A stretch of DNA of 42,716 bases from Phycisphaerales bacterium (GTDB lineage Bacteria; Planctomycetota; Phycisphaerae; Sedimentisphaerales; Anaerobacaceae): positions 3,094,530 through 3,137,245 of the forward strand of contig CP070678.1 in NCBI GenBank assembly GCA_020352515.1. The letters run 5' to 3'. The notes under the pieces were generated by a model. The model did no database searches. It saw nothing but the letters and a program-made list of their open reading frames with translations, and had not been told where the DNA came from. Position numbers and translations under genes: made by a program. Of the stretch, positions 8,123 to 15,249 are shown in pieces. How positions within the stretch are numbered: position 1 is the first letter of the stretch; every line of letters begins with the position of its first letter.

Positions 8123-8902
8123 CTATTTGTCGTTCGAATCGCCGGTGGCCCGCCATTTTATCCTGGCGAGCTGTTCGGTTCTTCGATGGTCGGTCCTGCC
8201 GGGGCCGAGTGCGGTTACGGTTATGAAGCCTTCGAGCAGGGAGCTGATATCGGTGGGGGGGCCTTCATTGGGGCGGGGCCCGCCGGCAAGCTGGAACGTA
8301 TCGCGGCCGAGCTCATCCTTGATTGCTATATAGTACTCGTCGAATGCCCTGTTGCACTGGGGCACGACCCTGACGCCCCTGGGCGCGCCTCTGGATAGCT
8401 GGGGGATGTTGACGTTTATCACGCCGCCGTTCGGTACGGGCATGAGCTGTTCGAGGACATCCATGCAGTAGACGGCGGCGCGGTCGAAGTCACCGTGCTG
8501 GCCGGAATCCTCGACGGCGAGGCTCATGGCGACAGCGGGTATTCCGAAGATGGACGCCTCCATCGCGGCGGCGACGGTGCCGGAGTAGTGGATGTTTATG
8601 CCGGCGTTTGCGCCGTTGTTGATGCCTGCGACCATGAGGTCTATTGGCTCCTGGTGAAACTGGAGACAGGCGAGCTTGACGCAGTCGGCGGGTGAGCCCT
8701 GTACGCTGAAGCCTTTGAAGCGGCCATCGACGTTGACGGTGTCACAGGTGACGGGGCGGTTGAAAGTGATGGAGTGGCTGGAGCCGGAGCGGCTGGTATC
8801 GGGGGCAACCACGGTGACCTGGCCGATACCGGCCAGCAGCCTGTGGATGGCTGCGAGGCCCGGCGAGAAGATTCCGTCATCGTTTGTCAGAAGTATTCGC
8901 AT
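8123..8902 (-). CDS. surE: 5'/3'-nucleotidase SurE
   Basis: 259 residues from the ATG at 8902, giving MRILLTNDDG, the invariant N-terminus of SurE. An upstream in-frame start at 8980 is impossible because it coincides with the -10 box of the promoter. SurE is a divalent-metal phosphatase acting on nucleoside monophosphates and short polyphosphates in the cytoplasm. Metal ligands: Asp8-Asp9 in TNDDG, Ser in SGSSHSIT and Asn in AGINNGANAGIN. The substrate-side motif HYSGTVAAAMEA is also intact. The usual Pro-rich closing region and C-terminal dimerisation tail are present. It is the first gene of the surE-tdh-kbl unit. SurE is often a stationary-phase or stress gene, but nothing in this context proves that here. 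Confidence 0.95.
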   Translation of the reverse strand: MRILLTNDDGIFSPGLAAIHRLLAGIGQVTVVAPDTSRSGSSHSITFNRPVTCDTVNVDGRFKGFSVQGSPADCVKLACLQFHQEPIDLMVAGINNGANAGINIHYSGTVAAAMEASIFGIPAVAMSLAVEDSGQHGDFDRAAVYCMDVLEQLMPVPNGGVINVNIPQLSRGAPRGVRVVPQCNRAFDEYYIAIKDELGRDTFQLAGGPRPNEGPPTDISSLLEGFITVTALGPGRTDHRRTEQLARIKWRATGDSNDK

Positions 8903-8979
8903 ATATTCGGTTCCGTTCGATGTCACCGGCCGGGAGCTCCGGGGCGACCGGACTCCTTGCTCACTACAAACCGGCGGCA

Positions 8980-9008
8980 AGTATACATGCCAGCCGGGGG
9001 GCTGTCAA
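8980..9008 (-). promoter_or_regulatory. Near-perfect sigma70 promoter for surE-tdh-kbl
   Basis: On the minus strand, -35 TTGACA (9008-9003, perfect), a 17-base spacer and -10 TATACT (8985-8980, five of six). The predicted transcript start near 8973 gives a leader of about 71 bases and fixes the surE start at 8902. Confidence 0.75.
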
Positions 9009-9149
9009 TCGGGGCGTTTTTCGGGGGCAAGCGGGTCGAAACTCGACATGTTGGCGAGGATATGATAGTCTGTCGGCGATGAGGTTCGGCGGCGCGGGCG
9101 GGCCCGTACCGGCCGGAAATCCCGGTTTTGGCGATTTGGAGAGCAGATA

Positions 9150-9749
9150 ATGAAGCGTGTGATAGGCTATTTCATGAAGGGGCTGCTGGTTTTTGTGCCG
9201 GCGGCGTTGACGATTTTTGCGATTGTCTGGACGTTTACGAAGCTGGACAGCATTTTTCGGGGCCTGTTCAGGCTGGAGCAGCCGGGCCTCGGGCTGGCGC
9301 TGGGGCTGGCGGCGACGCTCGGGCTGATCACGGCGATCGGCGCTTTTGCCTCCAACTTCATCGGTGGGGCATTGTTCAAATGGGTGGACGGACTTCTCAA
9401 GCGGGTGCCGCTGATCAGGCTGCTTTATTCGTCGGTGAAGGATTTTGTCGAGGCTTTTGCGGGTGATAGGAAGAGCTTCGACCGTCCGGTGATCGTTGAG
9501 ATTCTGGAGAACGGGCCAAAGGCAGTCGGATTTGTTACACGGGACGACCTGCGGGACCTTGGCCTTTCGGAGGAGGTGGCCGTGTACCTTCCGCAGTCTT
9601 ACAATTTCGCGGGCTCGCTGTTTCTGTTTGCCAAAGAGCGTGTCAAGCCGCTCGGCCTTGACAGCTCTTCTACGATGGCTTTTATCCTTTCCGGGGGCGT
9701 GGCCAGCACGGCAGGCAGGGGCAAGGCCATCGCCGGGAAATCGGCGTAA
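9150..9749 (+). CDS. DUF502 family membrane protein
   Basis: 199 residues. Begins MKRVIGYFMKGLLVFVPAAL, typical of DUF502 proteins. Two membrane segments are visible, about residues 9-30 (MKGLLVFVPAALTIFAIVWTF) and 47-75 (GLALGLAATLGLITAIGAFASNF). The conserved soluble part follows: VPLIRLLYSSVKDFVEAFAG, FDRPVIVEI and GFVTRDDL, ending with the SSTMAFILSGGVAS segment that closes the family. The family is widespread in bacteria and plants (a plant homologue is linked to disease resistance), but its biochemical role is not established. TGGAGAG provides the ribosome site. A TATGAT box at 9061-9066 may be its -10. It shares a strand with nnrE, which starts 65 bases later, so the two are likely co-transcribed. 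Confidence 0.88.
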   Translation: MKRVIGYFMKGLLVFVPAALTIFAIVWTFTKLDSIFRGLFRLEQPGLGLALGLAATLGLITAIGAFASNFIGGALFKWVDGLLKRVPLIRLLYSSVKDFVEAFAGDRKSFDRPVIVEILENGPKAVGFVTRDDLRDLGLSEEVAVYLPQSYNFAGSLFLFAKERVKPLGLDSSSTMAFILSGGVASTAGRGKAIAGKSA

Positions 9750-9814
9750 GCAAGGGGAGGCGAATGGGGCCGGAGTCTTGGCCGGCGGAACTCGGTAGTG
9801 TGAAGGGGCCAATT

Positions 9815-10507
9815 ATGAGAAAGTACCGAGGCGAGGGCAAGAGCGTTGTGATGAGCAGGGATGAGGTTCGTGCGTTCGACCGGTGGGCGATAGAGACGGT
9901 TGGGATTCCGGGGGTGGTTCTGATGGAGAACGCCGGGCGCAGTTGTGCGGAGCTGATCGCAGAGAAGCTGGGGGGGGCCGGCGGGGGCGGTGTCTGCATA
10001 TTCTGCGGTACGGGCAACAACGGCGGTGACGGGTACGTTATCGCCAGGCACCTGTTGAACAGCGGGTTCGGGACGCGCGTGGTTATATGCGGCGACCGAG
10101 ACAGGGTAAAGGGCGACGCAAAGATCAACCTGGACATACTGGAAACGCTGGGCCAGCGTGTTGAGACACTGGACCCGGCGGCGGCAGATATCCGCGCGAG
10201 GATCGAGTCTCTGGCCGGCGGGGCCGATATGGTCGTGGACGCCCTATTCGGCACAGGCCTGAGGGGGGAATTGAGCGAACCTTATCGGGAACTTATCGAG
10301 GGCATAAACGGCCTGGGCGCCGGCGTGACGGCGGTGGATATTCCTTCGGGGCTGGACTGCGACACGGGCGAGGCGCTCGGTGCGGCGGTCAGGGCGGACC
10401 GCACCGTGACTTTCGTCGCCGCGAAGAAGGGTTTTGCGGCTGCGGGCGACTATACGGGCGAGGTGTTCGTGGCGTCCATCGGCGTGGAACCGCATCAGAA
10501 GGTTTAG
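9815..10507 (+). CDS. nnrE: NAD(P)H-hydrate epimerase
   Basis: 230 residues from the ATG at 9815, chosen because GAAGGGG lies six bases upstream; an ATG at 9764 with AGGGGAGG only three bases upstream would add 17 residues and is the alternative. The YjeF N-terminal domain epimerises R- and S-NAD(P)HX so that the dehydratase can repair them. Landmarks: VRAFDRWAIETVGIPGVVLMENAG, where the ENAG loop binds the substrate; CGTGNNGGDGYVIARHL, the glycine-rich nucleotide loop; VVDALFGTGLRGEL with its conserved Asp; and AVDIPSGLDCDTGE. The protein ends after the epimerase domain, so the ADP/ATP-dependent dehydratase (NnrD) often fused in bacteria must be encoded elsewhere. It converges with 10553-11995. 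Confidence 0.92.
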   Translation: MRKYRGEGKSVVMSRDEVRAFDRWAIETVGIPGVVLMENAGRSCAELIAEKLGGAGGGGVCIFCGTGNNGGDGYVIARHLLNSGFGTRVVICGDRDRVKGDAKINLDILETLGQRVETLDPAAADIRARIESLAGGADMVVDALFGTGLRGELSEPYRELIEGINGLGAGVTAVDIPSGLDCDTGEALGAAVRADRTVTFVAAKKGFAAAGDYTGEVFVASIGVEPHQKV

Positions 10508-10523
10508 CACGGGGCTTACATGT

Positions 10524-10547
10524 CCGCCCGAAGTCTATAGAAGGCGG
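10524..10547. terminator. Weak hairpin between convergent genes
   Basis: CCGCC (10524-10528) and GGCGG (10543-10547) can pair around a 14-base loop between the stops of nnrE and the coiled-coil gene. There is no T-run, so it is only a weak candidate. Confidence 0.25.
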
Positions 10548-10552
10548 GAGCG

Positions 10553-11995
10553 TCAGAAGGCGCCGGCCCTGCCGATCTGACCCTTGTATCCGATCAGGTA
10601 GAGGAACCTGTCATAGTTGAGGACGGGTATCCAAAGCGCCTCAGCGCTGTCGAGTATTTGCCTGTATTGACTCGCCCTTGCCAGGGCAGCCTCATATCTA
10701 TCGGTGGCGCGGGGGTCCAGGTCGAGGTCTTCGAGTGTGGGCTTTGGGAGCAACTGCGGGGGGCTTCCGAGGACGAGGAAGTCGGTATCGACGGACATGC
10801 TCTGTTGGACCCTGCCGCCCCATTTTTCTATTAGCTGGACTATCTTTGTGGAGGCGCCGGGATCAACGGCGCCGTCGTTGTTGAGGTCGAAATCTCCGGT
10901 GACGACAAAGACGTTTGTTCTGTCGCTTTCCCAGATTACATTGGCGACGGCGTCGCCGAGGAGCACGGGAGCTTTCTCGTCGGCGGTTACAATTCTTGCG
11001 GCGGAATAGTTGGGTGCGATATCGAAGACCTCGATCTCAGCCTTTCCCTTTCCGTCCTTTGGTATTGGTCCGTTCCTGTCGTAGACGGTGAAAGTGAGGC
11101 CGCGGTAGACGCGGTCATTGCTACCGATGCTGATGTGGACGACGTCGGCCTGTTCGTTGATCAATATGATCTCTCCGTCGGGCCGGTGCGCGGCGACGTT
11201 GCTGTCCGGCGGAGGCTTTATCATGGCAACCTGCTCCTGTGCGCGTCTCATCATGCCGGTGACAAGCTCAAGCTCGGCCTGTGTCTTCAGCAGCTCCTGG
11301 TTAAGATTGTTGAGATCGTTTTTTGCCTGGTCCAACTGTGTCAGGATGGCCTGAGCCCGCTGGTCGGAGGTCTTTTCGAGCAGTATTTTGAGCTTATTGT
11401 ATTCATCGGTAATCTCGTTGACCCTCTGTTCGAGCTGGTCTTTTTCCTCTTGAACGACCTTTTCCGCTTCTGCACTGGCGGCGAGGGCGTCGTCGAAGCG
11501 GTCGCGCAACTGCTGGATCTGCGCCTCGAGTGCAGTCCTCTGGTCGATGGTCCTGCCGAGCTCTGCGGAGACTTCATGAATGATCCTTGTGAGTCCGACA
11601 TTATTCGGCTCGGCGTTGGCGAGATCGACATACCGGCCCGCGGCGGTCAGGGCCCTGGCGACCTCGGCGGCGGCGGTTTTCAGCTTGACCTCTGCGGACG
11701 TATCGGGCGCGACTCCGCCGAGAACGAGGGTTACGGCGCGGTCCATATTATCGAGCATTGTTGCCAGCCATGATGTTCTTGGGGGTTTTGTTCCGACGGT
11801 CGCACCGAGTTTCTGCCGTTCGACGGCGGAAGCGAGGTCATCGATTTGGGTCTGTAGAGCGGCTTCGGCGGTCCTGTAATCCTCGGCTTTTACGTAGAAA
11901 ACAACGGCGGCAATGGTTGCGGCGATAAAAAGTATTACAAAAGTTACCAGTGCGACGAGCATTGCACTGCTTTGCTGTCTCTTGCGTGGCGGCAT
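10553..11995 (-). CDS. Membrane-anchored coiled-coil protein with BRCT-like C-terminal segment
   Basis: 480 residues. A basic N-terminus (MPPRKRQQ) precedes one membrane helix at ~12-34 (LVALVTFVILFIAATIAAVV), giving an inside-to-outside topology by the positive-inside rule. Residues ~145-258 are a heptad-rich coiled coil. Residues ~275-355 are a beta-rich segment (VVHISIGSNDRVYRGLTFTV, AEIEVFDIAPNYSAARIV). Residues ~361-411 resemble a BRCT fold: NVFVVTGDFD, then KIVQLIEKWGGRVQQSMSVD and TDFLVLG, matching the FVxTG, GGxV and TxxLVxG landmarks. A dockerin/EF-hand-like loop (D370, N372, D374, G375, D378) is inserted after the first strand. AAGGAG lies 9 bases upstream of the start, and a good promoter is at 12054-12082. 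Function unknown. A BRCT fold outside the cytoplasm would be unusual, and both topology and fold are inferred. Confidence 0.8.
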   Translation of the reverse strand: MPPRKRQQSSAMLVALVTFVILFIAATIAAVVFYVKAEDYRTAEAALQTQIDDLASAVERQKLGATVGTKPPRTSWLATMLDNMDRAVTLVLGGVAPDTSAEVKLKTAAAEVARALTAAGRYVDLANAEPNNVGLTRIIHEVSAELGRTIDQRTALEAQIQQLRDRFDDALAASAEAEKVVQEEKDQLEQRVNEITDEYNKLKILLEKTSDQRAQAILTQLDQAKNDLNNLNQELLKTQAELELVTGMMRRAQEQVAMIKPPPDSNVAAHRPDGEIILINEQADVVHISIGSNDRVYRGLTFTVYDRNGPIPKDGKGKAEIEVFDIAPNYSAARIVTADEKAPVLLGDAVANVIWESDRTNVFVVTGDFDLNNDGAVDPGASTKIVQLIEKWGGRVQQSMSVDTDFLVLGSPPQLLPKPTLEDLDLDPRATDRYEAALARASQYRQILDSAEALWIPVLNYDRFLYLIGYKGQIGRAGAF

Positions 11996-12053
11996 AACAA
12001 CTAACTCCTTCGAAATAATGAAGAATCACCCTTTTAGGCTGTTTGGACAGTAT

Positions 12054-12082
12054 ATTATCGCCTGAAAGGCACCAAAAGTCAA
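12054..12082 (-). promoter_or_regulatory. Sigma70-type promoter for the coiled-coil protein
   Basis: On the minus strand, -35 TTGACT (12082-12077), a 17-base spacer and -10 GATAAT (12059-12054), each matching five of six consensus bases. The transcript start near 12047 gives a leader of about 51 bases. Confidence 0.6.
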
Positions 12083-12084
12083 CG

Positions 12085-12109
12085 AAAAAACCTGTCTGCC
12101 GGGGTTTTT
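12085..12109 (-). terminator. Terminator-like hairpin after the HAD gene
   Basis: AAAAACC (12086-12092) and GGTTTTT (12103-12109) form a perfect 7-bp stem around a ten-base loop. Read leftward, the transcript ends in GGTTTTTT, an A-tract/U-tract terminator. It sits between the HAD stop at 12179 and the next promoter at 12082, so it would insulate the two units. Confidence 0.45.
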
Positions 12110-12178
12110 GCGTGCGGTGTGAAGCTCATAGGATGGTAGATTGAACGAAACACAGGGCTTGGCGGCTTAAACGAGGCG

Positions 12179-12862
12179 TTACAGCGCGGCCAAAAGGGCC
12201 GGTAATCGGCCAATTCGGCGTATTGTGTGGCGCGCCCTGTCGGCGGGCTGTGTGGAGGATTCGGTGTGTATGCGTTTTGGACGAATTATGCGGACAGTAA
12301 CGAATCCGAGCCGGTTGGGCGCGATGAAGTCCTTCTTCTCGTTATCGGCCACGTATGCCATGGTGGGCGGGTCGGCGCCGAAGAGGCTTATGAGTTTCTC
12401 GAATCCTGCAGGCGAGGGCTTCCAGAACTGTCTTCCGAGCCGTTCGGTGTACAGGATGTGCTGGAAGTAATGCTCGATTCGGAGTCTGCGGACTTTAAGC
12501 TCCTGCGCGGGGAGGAAGCCGTCGGTAAGGAGTCCGAGAGGATATTTGTCGGCCAACGTGTCGAGGACATCGCGGCTTTCGGTCGGGAGCGTGATGTCGG
12601 GCTCATGGCCGCGATAGACCTGTACGAGCCTTCCCACGAGGGCACTGTCGTAACTGAATCCGATTTGATCGAGGGCGGCATTGAAGGTTCTTGTTCGGTT
12701 GCCGGCGTTGAACTGTCTCCAGAGGGCGTCGAAGACAGATGCGGCCGGCGGGGCGTCCGGAAGGCCGGCGAGAAAGCGGGCCACGGCGTTGAATCCGCTT
12801 TTACAGTATTCCATCTCGTCGTACAGCGTGTCGTCGAGGTCGAAAATGACGGCTTTTATCAT
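12179..12862 (-). CDS. HAD-superfamily hydrolase
   Basis: 227 residues from the ATG at 12862 (MIKAVIFDLDDTLYDE); an upstream start at 12910 adds a basic, unconserved stretch. HAD motif I is D8-L-D10 (Asp nucleophile and acid/base), motif II is the Thr in PLGLLTDGF, motif III is the Lys in FWKPSPAGFEKL, and motif IV is an acidic site near MAYVADNEKKDF. The helical cap lies between motifs I and II (C1 type), as in phosphoglycolate phosphatase and pyrimidine 5'-nucleotidase relatives. Motif IV is D-N-E-x-x-x-D rather than the usual GDxxxxD, though an Asp is still present. Small-molecule phosphatase; substrate unknown. It is divergent from the UbiA-type gene, which suggests, but does not show, a linked role such as dephosphorylating a polyprenyl-phosphoribose intermediate. 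Confidence 0.85.
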   Translation of the reverse strand: MIKAVIFDLDDTLYDEMEYCKSGFNAVARFLAGLPDAPPAASVFDALWRQFNAGNRTRTFNAALDQIGFSYDSALVGRLVQVYRGHEPDITLPTESRDVLDTLADKYPLGLLTDGFLPAQELKVRRLRIEHYFQHILYTERLGRQFWKPSPAGFEKLISLFGADPPTMAYVADNEKKDFIAPNRLGFVTVRIIRPKRIHTESSTQPADRARHTIRRIGRLPALLAAL

Positions 12863-12928
12863 AGTCCGGCGTCTCCGGCTTGTTTTGCCCGATGTCCCCG
12901 GGTGCGGCATAAAGCTGAGGCAATATCC

Positions 12929-12957
12929 TATACACGAGTCTTCAGCCGGGGTATAAT
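12929..12957 (+). promoter_or_regulatory. Sigma70-type promoter for the UbiA-type gene
   Basis: -35-like TATACA (12929-12934), a 17-base spacer and a perfect TATAAT (12952-12957). The transcript start near 12964 leaves a leader of about 97 bases before the ATG at 13061. Confidence 0.55.
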
Positions 12958-13060
12958 CTTACCCGCTGTCGGCTGAAATGTCGATGTTTTAAGAGGACTG
13001 CTTTGGCGTGCGGGCTGTCGGGGATGCCGGCGTCGAGAGCAGAGACAGAAAGGTGGGCTT

Positions 13061-13975
13061 ATGCGATTGCTGCAGCTAATGCGTCCGTCGCACTGGACCA
13101 AGAACGTGTTCGTCTTTGCCGCTCTGGTGTTCGGCAAGAAGCTTTCGGGTCCGGCGGGCGAGGCTTTTGTTGCGGTCGCGAGCGCCGCCGGTGGTTTTGT
13201 CTGCTTTTGTGTGGCATCCTCGGCCATCTACATTTTCAACGACATAATTGACCGCGGAGCCGACAGTCTTCACCCGGAGAAGAGTAAACGCCCGATAGCG
13301 GCCGGCGCGGTGAGCATGGGCTCGGCGGCCGTGCTTTCCGGCTTGTGCGCCGCGGCGGCAATCATCGGGGCTTTAGTTCTCACCTGGAGCCTGACGGTAA
13401 TCATCGCGGCCTATGTCCTGCTGATGGTCCTGTATTCGCTTTTACTAAAACGGGTTATGATTGTCGATTGCATTGTAATATCTACGGGGTTCTGCCTGCG
13501 AGCGGTGGCCGGCGCCGTTGTGATCGGGGTGTTCATCTCGCCGTGGCTTATCATCTGCACATTTGCCCTTTGCCTTTTTCTGGCGTTCGGGAAACGTCGT
13601 GCGGAGCTTGCCCGGCTTCGGGAGAACAGCCAGTCGTTTCGTGAGACCTTGGGGGCGTATAGTCCCGAGCTGCTGGCACATATGCTGGATGTAACCAGCG
13701 GGCTGGCGGTGGTTTGCTTTCTTCTGTACACGATGGACGCAAGGACGCTTACGGTTTTCGGGACGAACAACCTGGTTTATACGACGCCGTTGGTGCTTTA
13801 CTGCATATTTCGTTTCAGTGCTCTGGTTCAGAACGGCGCTTTTGGGGGGCCGACGGAGATTATTCTTCGAGACCGTCCGTTCCAGATTGGCGTGGTTCTC
13901 TGGGTGCTGTGCTGTGCGGGGATTATATATGCAAAGAGCCTGGGCTTCAGCTTCGGGGACGTTCTGGCTTATTAG
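13061..13975 (+). CDS. UbiA-family prenyltransferase, DPPR-synthase-like
   Basis: 304 residues with about eight or nine membrane helices. It fits the decaprenyl-phosphate phosphoribosyltransferase branch of the UbiA superfamily: RPSHWTKNVFVFAALVF at the N-terminus, the first Asp-rich motif NDIIDRGAD (N60, D61, D64, D68) followed by HPEKSKRPIAAG, then LYSLLLKRVMIVDC and FCLRAVAGAV. Characterised relatives transfer phosphoribose from PRPP to a polyprenyl phosphate, in mycobacteria as the first step to the arabinose donor for cell-wall glycans. The acceptor and final sugar here are unknown, and no DprE1/DprE2-like genes are nearby. Start: ATG with AAAGGTGGG upstream. The gene is followed 69 bases later by the pseudouridine synthase. 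Cytoplasmic membrane. Confidence 0.88.
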   Translation: MRLLQLMRPSHWTKNVFVFAALVFGKKLSGPAGEAFVAVASAAGGFVCFCVASSAIYIFNDIIDRGADSLHPEKSKRPIAAGAVSMGSAAVLSGLCAAAAIIGALVLTWSLTVIIAAYVLLMVLYSLLLKRVMIVDCIVISTGFCLRAVAGAVVIGVFISPWLIICTFALCLFLAFGKRRAELARLRENSQSFRETLGAYSPELLAHMLDVTSGLAVVCFLLYTMDARTLTVFGTNNLVYTTPLVLYCIFRFSALVQNGAFGGPTEIILRDRPFQIGVVLWVLCCAGIIYAKSLGFSFGDVLAY

Positions 13976-14044
13976 TGGTCTTGATGGTTTGGTTGATTGT
14001 AACGGGTGTCTTAGCTGAGGTTTTCGCGGAATGGGGCGGCGTTG

Positions 14045-14779
14045 ATGGCGCAGCAGAGATTGCAGAAGGTTCTGGCGGCGGCGGGTGTGGATTCGCGGAG
14101 GAATTGCGAGCAGTTGATACTCGACGGGGTGGTCCGCGTAAACGGGCAGGTTGTCGATAGTCTTCCGGCGTTCGCGGACCCGCGGGAAGACACTATAACG
14201 GTTAACGGCCGGAGGATCCGCGCGGTCGAGAAGGTGTATTACCTTCTCAACAAGCCCAGGGGCGTGATCTGCAGCAACAAGGACCCGCAGGGCAGGCCAA
14301 AGGCGGTCGATCTTGTTCCTGTGCCTCAGCGCATATTCTGCGCGGGAAGGCTCGATGCGGATACGACTGGGATAATTATCCTCACAAACGACAGCGAGCT
14401 GGTGAACAGGCTGACGCATCCGAGGTACGGGCTGCCTAAGACGTACGTCGTAAGGGTCGGGGGCAATATCGACGGGGCGACGGCGGAGAAACTGAAGAAG
14501 GGCGTTTGGCTTGCGGAGGGCAAGACGGGCAGGGCGTCGGTAAAGATACTAAAACGGGGACGCAAGGAGTCCCTGATTGAGATCACGATTCGGCAGGGGC
14601 TCAACCGGCAGATTCGGAGGATGCTGGCGGCGGTCGGACTATCGGTGAGGTCGCTGAAGAGGACGAATATCGGCAGACTCGACGGCAAAGGGTTGGGGGT
14701 CGGCAGATTCAGGCCACTGAGCGGGGGCGAGGTTGCGTATCTGAAGAAGGCTGCGGGCGGCGGCACGGGCAGGAAGTGA
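14045..14779 (+). CDS. rluB: RluB/RsuA-family 23S rRNA pseudouridine synthase
   Basis: 244 residues from the ATG at 14045 (a TTG lies one codon earlier). An N-terminal S4 RNA-binding domain (~4-60: QRLQKVLAAAGVDSRRNCEQ, GVVRVNGQVV) is followed by the RsuA-type catalytic domain. The catalytic Asp is in the motif FCAGRLDADTTGIIILTNDS; the conserved KTYVVRV, IRQGLNRQIRRMLAAVG and LKRTNIG segments follow. The RluB subgroup modifies the peptidyl-transferase region of 23S rRNA (U2605 in E. coli), whereas RsuA modifies 16S rRNA. Lineage context and the PRGVICSNKDPQGRP motif favour RluB, but RluE/RluF/RsuA cannot be fully excluded. Cytoplasmic. It sits between the UbiA gene and rpmB, with a terminator-like site 17 bases downstream. 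Confidence 0.88.
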   Translation: MAQQRLQKVLAAAGVDSRRNCEQLILDGVVRVNGQVVDSLPAFADPREDTITVNGRRIRAVEKVYYLLNKPRGVICSNKDPQGRPKAVDLVPVPQRIFCAGRLDADTTGIIILTNDSELVNRLTHPRYGLPKTYVVRVGGNIDGATAEKLKKGVWLAEGKTGRASVKILKRGRKESLIEITIRQGLNRQIRRMLAAVGLSVRSLKRTNIGRLDGKGLGVGRFRPLSGGEVAYLKKAAGGGTGRK

Positions 14780-14796
14780 AAGCGGGCCGTTTTTAC

Positions 14797-14815
14797 GACC
14801 GCGGGCGGTTTTTTT
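14797..14815 (+). terminator. Terminator candidate after rluB
   Basis: ACCG (14798-14801), loop CGGG and CGGT (14806-14809) run straight into T7 (14809-14815). The stem is short, but the position between rluB and the rpmB promoter fits. Confidence 0.4.
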
Positions 14816-14836
14816 ACGGGGGGAGGTGGTTTGTGC

Positions 14837-14864
14837 TTGCAATTATTCCGGCGAAGCGTAATAT
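14837..14864 (+). promoter_or_regulatory. Promoter candidate for rpmB
   Basis: -35 TTGCAA (14837-14842), a 16-base spacer and TAATAT (14859-14864) give a plausible start near 14871. TTGACT at 14873-14878 is a possible second -35, but its -10 is poor. Confidence 0.4.
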
Positions 14865-14920
14865 GTAGGGTTTTGACTTTGGTTGGAACTCAAGCTGAAC
14901 AGAAAACAGGAGCGTAGTGA

Positions 14921-15187
14921 ATGTCCAGAGTGTGCTATTTTACGGGAAAGAAGACGGTTGCGGGCAGGAGTATCTCTCGGCGAGGCAAGGCGAAGTACCT
15001 GGGCGGGGTCGGTCGAAAGGTGACCGGCATCACCAAGAGAAAGTTCAAGCCGAACGTGCAAAAGGTGCGGGCCGTTGTGGACGGAAAGGTCTGCAGGATA
15101 AGGGTCTCGGCAAAGGCCATACGGTTGGGGCTGGTGGAAAAGCCTCCGAAACGCAATTATAAACCGTCCGACCAGGCGACCGCCTGA
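14921..15187 (+). CDS. rpmB: 50S ribosomal protein L28
   Basis: 88 residues, a normal L28 length. MSRVCYFTGKKTVAGRSISR is the family N-terminus, followed by basic segments (ITKRKFKPNVQKVRAVVDG, CRIRVSAKAIRLG) that contact 23S rRNA near the exit region. Only one cysteine (Cys5) is present at the N-terminus, so this is not the zinc-ribbon C+ form that needs two CxxC pairs. The start has AGGAG about 8 bases upstream. It is followed by a strong hairpin at 15218-15241, suggesting a short monocistronic transcript between its promoter and that terminator. A single essential-type housekeeping gene, cytoplasmic (ribosome). Confidence 0.95.
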   Translation: MSRVCYFTGKKTVAGRSISRRGKAKYLGGVGRKVTGITKRKFKPNVQKVRAVVDGKVCRIRVSAKAIRLGLVEKPPKRNYKPSDQATA

Positions 15188-15217
15188 GCAGGCATTCTTG
15201 AGATCGAAGGATTGTGT

Positions 15218-15241
15218 GGCGAGGCGGGTTTCTGCCTCGCT
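15218..15241 (+). terminator. Strong hairpin after rpmB, abutting the gatC start
   Basis: GCGAGGCGG (15219-15227) and CTGCCTCGC (15232-15240) form a 9-bp stem with one G-T pair and a GTTT loop, followed by TTTCTATTT. It looks like the rpmB terminator, but the gatC ATG follows only 9 bases later, leaving no room for a ribosome site. It may instead control gatC translation. Confidence 0.6.
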
Positions 15242-15249
15242 TTCTATTT

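Noticed and set aside
8903..8980. N-terminal extension of SurE
   Set aside because: The extension start overlaps the -10 box of a TTGACA-N17-TATACT promoter, and SurE proteins begin at MRILLTNDDG.
9764..9814. Longer nnrE start at 9764
   Set aside because: AGGGGAGG is present, but only three bases before the ATG, and the added residues are unlike family N-termini; kept as an alternative rather than the main call.
14921..15187. Zinc-ribbon (C+) form of L28
   Set aside because: Only one cysteine is present in the N-terminal region; the zinc form needs two CxxC pairs.
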